DNA of 64,000 bases from Pomacea canaliculata (lineage: Eukaryota; Mollusca; Gastropoda; Architaenioglossa; Ampullariidae), in contig NC_037594.1 in NCBI RefSeq assembly GCF_003073045.1, forward strand, positions 25,178,927 through 25,242,926, read 5' to 3'. Positions 12,241 through 23,700 of this stretch are shown here, in pieces (position 1 is the stretch's first letter; every line of letters begins with the position of its first letter). Position numbers and translations under genes: made by a program. A model generated the notes under the pieces. It ran no database searches. It saw only the letters and a program-made list of their open reading frames with translations, and was not told the origin of the DNA.

Positions 12241-13169
12241 TTAGATGAACATAAGTGCCATCTCCTCCGTTTTGCATTTCTGATCCAAGCTTAAGTTGCT
12301 GCACCGACCATCTTCTGAAACAAAAAGCGAAAAACAAAATTAAGAGAATCCTCTGGCAGTGTGAAAGTTGAAAAAGAAAAGACAATGCCCCGGGTGAGGA
12401 TCGAACTCACGACCTTCAGATCGCTCGATTCATGTGACTATGAGACTGACGCGCTACCTACTGCGCTACCGAGGCAGTTGAGCAGTGGATATTTAAAATC
12501 TTCTTTGTACTTGTCCTACTCAGACATTGCCTTCTTCAGAAATGGCATAAAATACATACAACCACAAACAGAACATTCATTAGACCTAAATATGTTAAGA
12601 ACTACAAACATACAAACAGCTTTGATCAAAAACAATCCATGGTCGTTATGAAAATGGAGTCCAAGTCGTTTTTACAGATACTGTCGCTTCCGCTTCTGTC
12701 GTCTGCTAAGTCCAGTTGGACATACCACTAACTTATACACTTAATTAGTATTTAGCGCATAAAACACACTTCTAGTGATGATCATGTTATGATTCCTCTT
12801 TGAAAGGCAAGTGAATGGTTCAAAGTTTATCATGACAATGACTAATATAATGCCAAGTTACCTTTGAGCCAACAAAGGCGAGACCTTTGAATGGCCTCGA
12901 TCTTGACTGGGGATGAAAGGAAGTGTCCATTATCCCATAATGAGATACAATAAGCAAGGGATTTTTATTACAATGTACAGGAGTCTATAATAAATTTTTC
13001 CAAAAATGTATTTAAAATACTTACGGTGGCCACTTGTGGCAGGTGATGCGGTGGTGGTGCTGGCGATTGTGGTAGTTGTCGTGTAACCAGCAGGCACAAT
13101 ACGGTTGATTTTACAACCGCCAGGACAGTCGTAAAAGATGCCAGGTTTCTTAAACATCAGCTTGGCTTC
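12241..13169 (-). other. Exons 22b-24 of the GPCR: cytoplasmic tail and stop
   Basis: Exon 23 (13025-13169) continues in phase 0 after the Ser-rich juxtamembrane tail. It encodes KKPGIFYDCPGGCKINRIV, followed by a run of Thr. Exon 24 (12241-12314) joins in phase 1 and ends ALMFI-stop. The hydrophobic end with Met at -2 resembles a class II PDZ ligand, which is inference only. I assign these exons because both phases fit and a poly(A) signal lies about 100 nt beyond the stop; sequence similarity does not itself prove that they belong to the receptor. Confidence 0.65.
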
Positions 13170-16100
13170 CTAATAAATACAACGTTCGATGATTCATTAA
13201 AAATTGTAAAAATGTAAACAAAAGGTATAGGGGATGGTCAATTCGGCCACTATACCTATATTAGCTGATTCAGCGCTAGAGAGAGAGACTGCTTTAATGA
13301 AGTAAATTTTTGTAAAACAATTTTATTTTATGCGCACCTTCCATTTGCATGAAGCGCGATAAGCCTATAGGATTTTTTTGTAAGGTTTGCACGATATATT
13401 CAGTCAGAAAAAAGTCGGATGCGTGTATTGAAGCCAGTAGACAAATCGACTATAAGGGCTGCGGGTCATGGTCAAATAGATTGGTGACCAATACAGGTAC
13501 AGGTGTTTCACAGTTTGCTTCACTTATTGCATTGATGTGCACAGGTGACATAAGAAGGAGTGCACAAAAAACCCCACAAAAAACAACAACAAATAAATAT
13601 AGCACCATCCATAGACAATCTCAACTAGTTGTATCACCACCACTAACAGTCTAGATCCATGATCTCACCATCATTTGACCACCACGCAGCTTGGCAAGTG
13701 GTGGTGGTGGTGGTGGGGGTAGATAAATATGAACCAAGTATGTGATGAGCAAACAAAGCAAGGCATATATATATACACACACGTATATGTACATGTATAT
13801 GCAGTTGAAAGTTTGTTGTAAGCTGCTGTTGGCCTATCTGGACATTGCTGTTGTCCTTATAGCCACTGGTTTCAATAAGAACTACAGAAGGGTATCTGAT
13901 CTGAAGTAACACGGATACACAAATAATGAAGAAAAGAGTGTCTGCTTAACATACACACGGCACATTTCACCTCTGCTTGAAAAAAGCTCCATGAAGTTGT
14001 CCACTTTGAACACATCTGCATGTGTTGGGTCAAACTATGTACAGAGTACTATCAAGAGGAACTATAACTATCATATCTCTCTTGTTGGTTGTAAAGATGT
14101 CCAAACAATTTACTACCAGTTTTCACTATGTTTTCTATGGTGTGGGTGACGTATGGGTAAACATACCTGAGTCTGTGGTGTGGGTGACATAGAGGCAGAG
14201 CTGCTGTAACCTGATGATGATGACAAGTCTCCACGCTGCAAGGACCGTCGCTCCTGTAGACGTTTAAAAGCCTGACGCACTTCTGTGTTGAAGGCACAGT
14301 GAAACAAGAAGATGAAGAAACCCTGTTAAAAAATATGATAGTTCCTTCTGTATTCTTCTGAATTCTGTACTACACTACCACTAGACACATTAAAGTGTGT
14401 TGAAGATACCAGAGAGACGTGGGTATATTGACTATAGCTTCAGTGTTTTGAATACAGTAAAAAGGTTCTGCAGTCTACCTACAGGGTATTAACACTGGGA
14501 AGAGGTTCTGTCATACATACTGTATATAGCCTACCTGCAAAGTGTTAAAGATGGCAAAGAGATACTGGAATACAACCAAGTCCTGGTTGACAGCAGCCAG
14601 ACCAAACAACCATGTGAGTCCCAACAAGGGAAGCAGCAGAAGAGCTGCCTTAGCCCCAGCCCTGTGTCAGTGGAAAGAAACTGCAGCTTAAACACAGCAA
14701 GCACAACCCAATGTGTTGATCTCCAGACATAGATGGCCTGCTTTTCTTTTCTCAAACACGAGGGACATGCCAGTTTACCCACAAAAAGTGAAATTGTGTT
14801 ATTTGTGTTGGTATCATTATTAGTGGTCAAAGCTTGTCATTGTCTGTTTTCATTCAGCAGCTCAGCTTAGTAATACTGTAGTATGATGATATAAAATTAA
14901 CTATAAATACCAAATAAAATTAGAGGTTTTCTTTCTGGTAAATTCAAACAAATCAAAATTTTAAAAAAATCCCAATATTTTAGCTATATTTTGGGACTAT
15001 TATAATGAAGGTCATTAATTCCAATTCCATAATAACTACACACAAGTTTGGTTTGAAATAGGGCATTAACAAAGAAGAGTAAGTATATTAAATATTTTAA
15101 TGTAAGCATTGGTTGATCATGTCTGGTCTACCCACATAATGATGAAATGACTATACACCATAAAGATTAAGCAAATATCTATAAGATAGTGAAATAACTA
15201 CATATGCTCTTCAAAATGTTATCAAGCAGATACCTGACATGATGGAATCGACTGCGCTTGTCTAGCTTGGATGCTGCTGCCACAATTTTAACCACAATTC
15301 CCAAGATCACAAGATTTACCTACATGTAAAGAAAGATCCTCGAGATGTAACTAGTACATGATCATATGCATTATGCTGAAATAAATCATCCTGTTAATCT
15401 AAATAATAATATTGTGAAATGTGCTTAGATGGATACGTAAAACAAGTGGATGACAGTTTTATGAATGATAAAAATGGTGCATTGATTATGATAACAGGAT
15501 GAAGCAGTCAGGTGTACTGACCATAATGATAGCCAAAGCAGGCCCTACAAATGCCCAAATAGTTTTCCTCTGTGTGGACAGCCAGCAGCTGAAAACAGAA
15601 GCCAAAATAACCTTTTTTTCTTTTAGCAGAATTTTGAGTACAGGCCCAACTATCATCAATTTTAGTTGTACTGCAAAATACAGGTATGGTGATGCTGTTA
15701 AGTACAGGTGTTGTGACACTATTACAATCCTTGACAAAGAGAGAGAATGACATGTATGGGCTCACCTTGTCGGCGTGCCATACCCCTGCCAGTTGGTCGC
15801 TGCAGAAATTGCCACCAAAATAAGGGGAATGCCTGGACACACAAAGATTGAAAGTCTATTTTTTTTAACTTTTGATCAAATTTTATCAATTTAAAACTTG
15901 CCTGCCGCAGCTCCATTTCACAGCACACAGTTTTGTTTATATCCAACCTATTCGTCTCACAGACTGTGAGAAATTGTAGGCTGGCAGTAATCAATACAGT
16001 TTAGAGATGTTGGAATGACAAACAAATGTTGCATCATAATGTTGTGAATAAATGTATCATAATATAGTGTCATAATTAAGTATAGCTTACAGTACAAATG

Positions 16101-19100
16101 CATAACAACTTATCCCAAAGGACAGCTAGTAGGCAGTTCACAGTCATAATTGACAACAATCAAAACTGAAAATATTTCTTGCCCATCACACAGAAGCCCT
16201 ATACAATCAATGCCAGATCCCAACACAATCACAGAGCAAACAATCACATTTCACACCTGCATTCCCAGGTAATCTGCATGACCCAAGGTAAGCAACTCGG
16301 TGACTAAGACTGTCGATCTCCACAGGTGTTTTGTTTTAATCAAAATCCTATAGCTACTGTCGAGTGTCGAGACCCATCGAAAAATGAAACACATTTATCA
16401 CCATTTAGAGTGGAACACATGATAATTAATATATATTGTTGATTGGTTGAATGTGAATTTAGTGTCAATATTCAAAAGTGAAATAAAATATTTTTGATTT
16501 GCAGTGTGTCATCTGGGGCTGTTCTCATTCGTGTCATGATGGCCGTGTCCATACTCCAGGGAAACCCTTTTTGCTGTTATACTATATAATATTTTTTTAT
16601 TATGTTTTCATGGACCCATAACATAAAATATAATATTTAAAAATATAAGGCAGACCACATAGGCACATAAAGTAACAGTCATTTAGGAGTACATCCATCA
16701 GCCAAGCAGGCCCTCCCCCTCCTCCAAAAAAAAAAAGTGTAAACACAATATCTAATCAGGTTTTTCCCAGTCACAGGAGTAATAATTGTCTCATCCCCAC
16801 TTGTGCTCTTATTTTTTTTCCTCTTAAAAACTGTTCCTAATAGCCTCCCACCACCACAAACTTTTTACACAAAACATGAATATAAAACCGCATTCATTAC
16901 AAGGTGAGAGTGAAACAGCTTATAGTTCATTATAATATCTTACACAAGAAACAGGCGTAAACAAGTGTATATATGTATTATTACACATATATTATGTGTT
17001 CTTTTCACTCTCACACAACTCGGCACAGAAATCATAGCACTCGCCTTGGATCCCTTGTGCCATAGGTTAACTGCACAACAAATAATAATGTACCTACATT
17101 CAGAAACCTTACACCAAGAGGTCCTCGAATCTACAGGTGGGTTCAAATCCCGTACAAGTGTAGGTAATCCGTGTGTCTGTGTGCGTATGTACGACTGACC
17201 AGTCTCTTTCCTTTGGGTGTATAACTGTTAGCTGTACGACTGCAAGTACCATAGGATTAACAGAGAGACTATGAGTATCGCGATTTTACTGTAAAAGTAA
17301 ATAGTAAATGTATGGATACTAATTTCAACTCAGTTCGACAGAAAAAAGAGAGCATGGCGAACACAGACGTGAGTAGTCAAGTAATGTTAAGTAGCTTCAA
17401 GCGCACACTTCACGCAGTTGTCAGGATGGCCGAGTGGTCTAAGGCGCCAGACTCAAGGTTTGACCTTTCACCGAGCGGTGACGAGTGTTCTGGTCCACGA
17501 ATGTGGGCGTGGGTTCAAATCCCACTTCTGACAAATGTTTTTTTTCCGCTCCAGGTAGGTAACCGAATTGTTTGTATCGTGACACATTGCCTGCTGCATG
17601 ATCAAAGTGTGGTTCAAATCCCACTTCTGACAATTTTTTTTCCCCTCTGTAGGTAGGTAACCGAATTGTTTGTAGCGTGAAACATCTTCTGCTACATGAT
17701 CAAAGCGAAGTAATTGCTATATTCAAAGTTTAAACCTACTTTCTTACTTTTCAACATGCAAGAGGTTTGAACAGGAGTCCTCGTTATGCTTGTTTTCCTA
17801 TTGTTTCACGCTGCAGTGCGTGCGTGCGTGTATTTTTATTTATTTATTTATTTATTTTTTTTTTTATAACCGTGTGTGCGTGTGCGTAAATTTTCTCTTT
17901 CTAACGATCTTTCTATGTTGCTTGATAAATTTTCGAGTTCGTTGTGTCGTTTGTAGTTCTATTGGCAGTCCCCCACCTCCGGCCGAGCACGTGACTGGGG
18001 CTGTGGTGCTTGAGTGTTCGGCCACCGGGTGTCTGACGACGTCGGGAGCAATTACACGACAATTTACAGGTAGGACTATGGATCGTTTTTTACAGGTGGA
18101 TGTGTTTACTTTCACCTGACAGGTAGGACTGTGTACCGCTATTTACAGAGATGAACGTGTCGATGATTTAAAACCAATGTGTGAAGAGTTTCACTACGTG
18201 GTCACGCCGTAACTCACCCCAGCCGAAACAAACGTAGTACCGCACGCGCAGGTGCTCTGTGCCGAACACTCGCACCACCTGGCTGTACAGGTGAAGTCCC
18301 TCCACAAGCATCCAAGTGAACACCGCCAGGTAACAATAGTGCAGCAACAGGGCCACTATAGAGCACACCACCTGGCGTCGAGAGACAGGATGAGATTAAA
18401 TAACAGACATCATTACATTAAATAGAAGACATGATAGGTGAACTAAGAGAAAGAATCAAATAATAAATAACTAGACTGTCAGGGACACCTGTGGCCGGTT
18501 AAATGAGATCGCCAGGGTCACGTGGAGCCTATTGTCAGAATGACCAAGAACCTCAGACTTGTAATGTCAGACTGACCCCAGACCTGGGCTAAGGTGGGAG
18601 GATACAGTAAAACATCAGACATTGGTGACGCTGGACACTCAGCAACATCCTCCAAGACTTACGCGCTCTCCAACGGCGTCCACACCCGCCAGAAACGTGA
18701 CCTGCGCACTGGCTATGGCGAGACAGAGATTGCGGTGAACACACACCCTCTCGCAGGTGAGAGACCTGAAACAGTGAGTGAAGTCTGGTTTGGTGAAGAA
18801 GAGAGTGCGCATGACTGACTGGATGACACGTTCACTAATGGAGAAAAAGGCAGTGATGACTGACTGACCGACTGACTGACCGCTCCACCCATCCCCTCCC
18901 TTGACCCTCCCAACTGATTACAAAGGGTTATGAGGTGCATAGAGCGACTGAGAGACGGACTGTGTCCTTACACAAAGTTGCACACACATACACAGTAGAG
19001 TGTTAGATGATATAAAGAATAACATATCAACAGAACTACACCTAGAGACGTTCAGCAGCGTAAGATTGCAGAAGCAATATTATATAAACATCAGTACACC

Positions 19101-20687
19101 TACATATTTTTAGAAGAGAGTGTAAGATGACATAATAATGTGAGTTCGTATATGTAGTGGCATAGAAGATAATATATAAGGAGATGTATTCAGATATGTA
19201 GGCGAAACACAAGCAGGTGTGAGATGACAGATGAACTAACCCCAAACAAGTGAAGACAGTGATGGCCATTATCTGGGTAATGAGAGTGATGCTGCAACCG
19301 ATATATGTGATGATGCTGAGAGCCACTCTGTGAGCCTCTGCCACCTGCAACACCAAACAAACCGACGGCCCACGTCCGTCCAGACTAAGAGCCACCCAGC
19401 CTGGACATGACTGTGAGTTACCTTCTAACAGGTAGGAGAGAAGTTCCAACAGTGACCCTGTCTGAAACATGTTAGTCGAACTCCGGGCCCTGGTTATTAA
19501 TTACCAGCTAACCGGAGCCCTGATTGTAACAGTCTTGTCCAATAGCCACCATGGGTCAGAAAGTATTGGGGGTTAAAGCGAGTGGAGGAGGAGCTTTGAG
19601 AACAATGTTGTACAATCTACTGTGCACAGTGTACAATGTACTGATTACAGTAAGTAATGTGTGTGTGGTGTGTAAGGTGCTGGTGTGCAGTAAAGTGTCC
19701 ATAGTCTCACCTGGCCTCCTTACCTCGAATGGGACCACTTGCATGAGGATGGCGAAGTTGCTGGTGTGGTTACAGCGGCACTCTACCACTCCAGCCGCCA
19801 CGTCCCACCCGCTGTCTCACAGCCGAATGTCGACCACAGTCTGCAACCCGTTCTTCGATTACTATCAACACCACCACCACTAGCACCACTACCAGCACGA
19901 AGCCACCATAACGACATCCCTTACTACCGTTACCATCACAACATCACCCCCTACCATTACTGCTTTGTCATACAGAAGGAGATGTAGAATAGTAATAATG
20001 GAGCAAGATCAGCTAAAACAGGGAGGTTGTCCCAGGAAATATTCTTCTCGGCCAGGAGTTTCTGGATCCTCAGGTGCGTTGTGGTGGTGAAGCATCCATG
20101 ATGCGCCTGCTCAAAACGTCCTCAGCATCCAGAATTCCAACAAGAATGTTTCCTTACTGAAACAACCTTTCTATGTACCTGGTCTTGCTCCATGTAACGT
20201 TTTTATTTTCCCAAGCTAGCTAGCGGACCCGTTTTGAAGACGTGGTCCTCCAAAGTAAGAATCTGAGCTCTCATACTAAACTTGTTCTCAACATGGCCCC
20301 CAAAGAAAGGCTTTCTCATTGTCTTAACCACAGCTAGAGAAGATAAAGTTTACAAAGCCCGATGGCAGAATGTGCAGGACAGTGACTGACAGCTGGCAGC
20401 AAGACAAGACTGAACAACATACACTGCAACGTGAATCTGTCTTACTTTGATGTCATGTCGAGGTAGACACAGCTTGGTGAGAAGCTTGCGTTCACTGCTA
20501 TTGTCTGCAAGTAAACCTCGTGTAGATAAGTAAGCAGACATGTCTGAGTAAATAATATACACAATAGCTGGTATTTGCTGGTATTGTCCAAGTCAGAAAA
20601 TAGACATCTATAATCATCATTTGTCATCATCAGTTCATATATTATCAGTTAACCATAATAATAATAATATCATCATCATCATCATCA

Positions 20688-20722
<35 letters not shown>

Positions 20723-23700
20723 CTCTTCATCTAGCATGTGTCATGTTCTCACATTGTCCATAATCGACCTCTTCCTCGTCCTAGCTCTACGTGACGAGGT
20801 CAAATGTCATATACCCAAAGGAGAGAAGAATGTTCTCACCTGGAATTGAAGTCGGAGGTGGAAGGTGTGTCGCAGACTCTGGGGTTGCCCGTGCAAGTAG
20901 CCAGACAAGAGGAGTACAGGGCCCCCCATCACCCCCTGTGTCACGTGGGACATGTTCCTAGCACACACGTAAGGTCAGTGTAGTGACGTCACCACTGATG
21001 TTGCCGTATTTGTGACAACACCATCAACACTAACGCTACTGCCATGTTTATGGCAACATTATCATTGATGTCACTCATTGTGGATGACATTTACACCAGC
21101 AGCTCTCACGTTGCTCGGATTTGTTTCAGTGCAATTAGTCTTCTCAGCGATTACTTCTCATTATTGTGTTAATACTGTCTCTCACGTGCATGTGTGTATG
21201 TATGTCATTTTTGTATATAGATATGTGCAGCACATTAAGTGAGGTGACCTAGTGCAGGGAAGAGGGTGGGGGAACTCACCCCTGGGGTAGGTCCAGCAGC
21301 CTGTCACGGACATGCATAACGACCGACACCAACATCAGCTCTGCAGCAACACGAAATGTGAAAATTAGGAGACATCAACATCATACAATATGTGACCTTA
21401 CATCACCACAAGCCATAACCATTCTGATGTCGGCTACTCTGTGCTAATATTAGTTGATGAAACTGATGAGAAATCGTCCTCAATATTCTTCTTCTCACAT
21501 CGCCCTCGTCATCTCACTCACCGTCAGCCTGGTCGGCCCCTACTTCAGTCACGCTGACTGAGCTGACGTTGCACGTGCCCTCCGCGTCCTCATACCGGAA
21601 CAGCTCCAGGCCGGGCATGCGCACTCTGTCCACCTGAAAATCTGGAGTTACGTTACAGACGGATTGGTTGAGAGATAGAGAGAATGAGAATGTCCTAAGG
21701 TCAACAAAAGACAAGTTTGTCCTCTCTGTCATTTGCTTCTATTCCTTCCTTCATTCACTCGCTGATATCAAGAGAACAGAATGTGAAACGAAAAAACTGT
21801 AGCAGTCTATAGGAAGGACGTGAAGATAAAGTTTGTAGTAAGACACAAGGATACGATGGTCTGAAACAAGCAGGAGACTGTACTGTCACTAACCAAGGGG
21901 AGAAAAATGTTCAGTAGCGCTCACTTACCCAGGTGAGAAAAGTGCCAGTGTTCAGTGGTGTTCAGCTCGATTGTGTTCACGGAATTCACAAGAAAAGAGT
22001 CCACAGTGTGTAGAATTTGTTCCAGAGTCTGACAGAAAACAAACAAACAGAATGTTGTTTGTTGATCACACGACACATGCAAGAACAGCGTGCCCCATAT
22101 GAGAGCTGAACCCAGGACACCCAACTGTACTGGTGACATGCGCTATCCGCTGTGCCACCGGGCTCCTCGCACCTGTTTTGAGTGACGTGCTCTTTGTGAT
22201 TTTCCTAAAGGATCTTTGACAAATAACTCAGGTGACAAATAACTCAGCACAGCTGATTTGTTATGCTCACCCACCTTCCATACGTCACGTTTTCTACTCA
22301 AGCAATGTCATTTTCAAATCCAATTTCTTATTTACTCAGTTTCTTTTTGATTGGAGGAAAAAAAAATTTCTCACCATGTTCACAGAACGAAAGTAGGAGT
22401 TTTGACTGTTGCCCAGGTAGTTGTTAACGATCAAGAAGAAAAACTGTAAAACACAAGGGCAAGAATAATAATAATAATGCAAAATTTGTAAAGTTCATAC
22501 TCACACTCCTAATGAGCATGCTCTTACCGCGGCTAAGAAGAAGAACGAAACATGGACACCATACGAGGGATAGGAAAACAAACAACTAACATATGAGCTA
22601 TAAAAGAATAAACAACCGCGATTAGGAAAGAGGGACAAAGAACAAGAAAAACAATTGTGGCATGGGTTAGACAGACAAGAAGACACTAAGGACATGAAGT
22701 ACAAGTTTTAACATCTTGATTCTTTTCTCTGGTTTTTATTTTTATTTTGAGCCAATCACTGCAATTTTCAACGAATCAACAGAAATATATGTAAATCAGA
22801 GAAAGAGAAGGAATATATTATATTTATAAAATTATTATTGCATCTGAACTTGCTGATGATTACAGGTGAAATTTAGTCTGTTAATTGTTAACTTGCTGGT
22901 GGCTATGGACAACACTTGGGGTGGGTAACTGTTATCCTGCCCTTGATGACCTGTAAGCTGTTTTTCCAGCTGGGTTGAGGAGACAGCGCGAGGCTGGTGA
23001 GGTCGGGGTGCAAGATGGCGTCGTGGATGAAGGAGGCTGTCAGCAAGTCGCGAGAGGCGACATCTGCGTCCAGAAACACGTTGGCCAGACACCAGTAGGT
23101 GCCATTGCACTTTAACAAGGAGGAGAGAAGAGACAGAGCAACTTAAATAATATGTCTACAAGTATCAGATGCTTATTATTAGATGACTCACATTTAGAAC
23201 ACTGTAAATGAGGACTAAATGAGAGATTTACTGAAACCTGTTACTGTCTTGTTGGGCCGGGCGTTGCCCACCCCCGGGGTATACTACTGACCACTAGTAT
23301 GCGTTGTCACCACGTGTAGACATTGTCCAGTAGTGTATACTAGTCATCCTTGCACCCACTAATATCTGCAGACAGGAAGACGACAGTAACTAACCTGGAG
23401 GAATGCAGGTAGAAACTGTTCTTGTGTCGTCTGGGCCACAACCGTTGTGGGTGTCTCTGGTGTTGTCGTGACGTCGTGGCTGCTGTGGCGCCTGGTGTCT
23501 CAGCGCGGTGGAAGCACTCTGCAGGGTTGTCACGGGCTGCTGCTCCCAGCTAGTGCCTTGCGTTACCATGGCAACAGAATAGGACAACGTTGACGTCACT
23601 AAGACATCGGAGCTGGAGGGCGCTGTAGCTGCAGGAGTGTGGGGCGCTGTGGTCGCAGGAGTGTGGGATGTTGCGGTTGCTAGGTCTCCCGGCGAGGGCC

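Larger units (their letters stand above)
15833..18217. other. Large GPCR intron between exons 17 and 18
   Basis: This holds the antisense tRNA-Leu and its duplicated tail. Near 17133-17170 another GGGTTCAAATCCC is followed by GTAGGTAATCCG. It looks like an older, worn copy of the tRNA-Leu 3' end and flank, but it is too diverged to call. The rest is AT-rich with no exon-like signal. Confidence 0.5.
14167..19344 (-). other. Exons 15-22 of the GPCR: seven-transmembrane domain (class B2)
   Basis: All seven helices can be read without a frame break. TM1 is VALSIITYIGCSITLITQI and TM2 is NLCLAIASAQVTFLAGV. TM3 includes HYCYLAVFTWMLVEGLHLY, the family hallmark. TM4 is IPLILVAISAATNW, and the second extracellular loop has SCWLS, whose Cys pairs in this family with the one in VVCSI at the top of TM3. 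TM5 is IWAFVGPALAIIMVNLVIL and TM6 is LLLLPLLGLTWLFGL. TM7 is YLFAIFNTLQGFFIFLFHC. The short third intracellular loop (KLDKRSRFHHVR) and the following FNTEVRQAF are also typical of adhesion GPCRs. Introns fall in phases 0, 1 and 2 and match everywhere. Confidence 0.93.
19724..23109 (-). other. Exons 7-14 of the GPCR: GAIN region and GPS cleavage motif
   Basis: Eight exons encode residues about 414-678. Alpha-helical sequence typical of GAIN subdomain A (VNNYLGNSQNSYF, then TLEQILHTVDSFLV) is followed by beta-rich sequence (MLVSVVMHVRDRLLDLP, then HTFHLRLQFQ). The GPS is spread over exons 13 and 14: CVYLD, then WSTFGC, then ECRCNHTSNFAILMQV. This matches the family pattern C-x-(W/Y) ... W...GC ... 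CxCNH(L/T)(T/S)NFA(V/I)LM, with cleavage expected within HTS. Exon 13 (59 nt) is needed both for the motif and for the phase. Exon 14 has one base too few near 19786, in a GG that should probably be GGG. Exon 9 has one base too many near 21930-21955. Confidence 0.82.

Noticed and set aside
22835-23110. 91-codon minus-strand frame over GPCR exon 7
   Set aside because: It is the wrong frame of a real exon; the frame reading CNGTYWCLANVF fits both neighbours and the phase.
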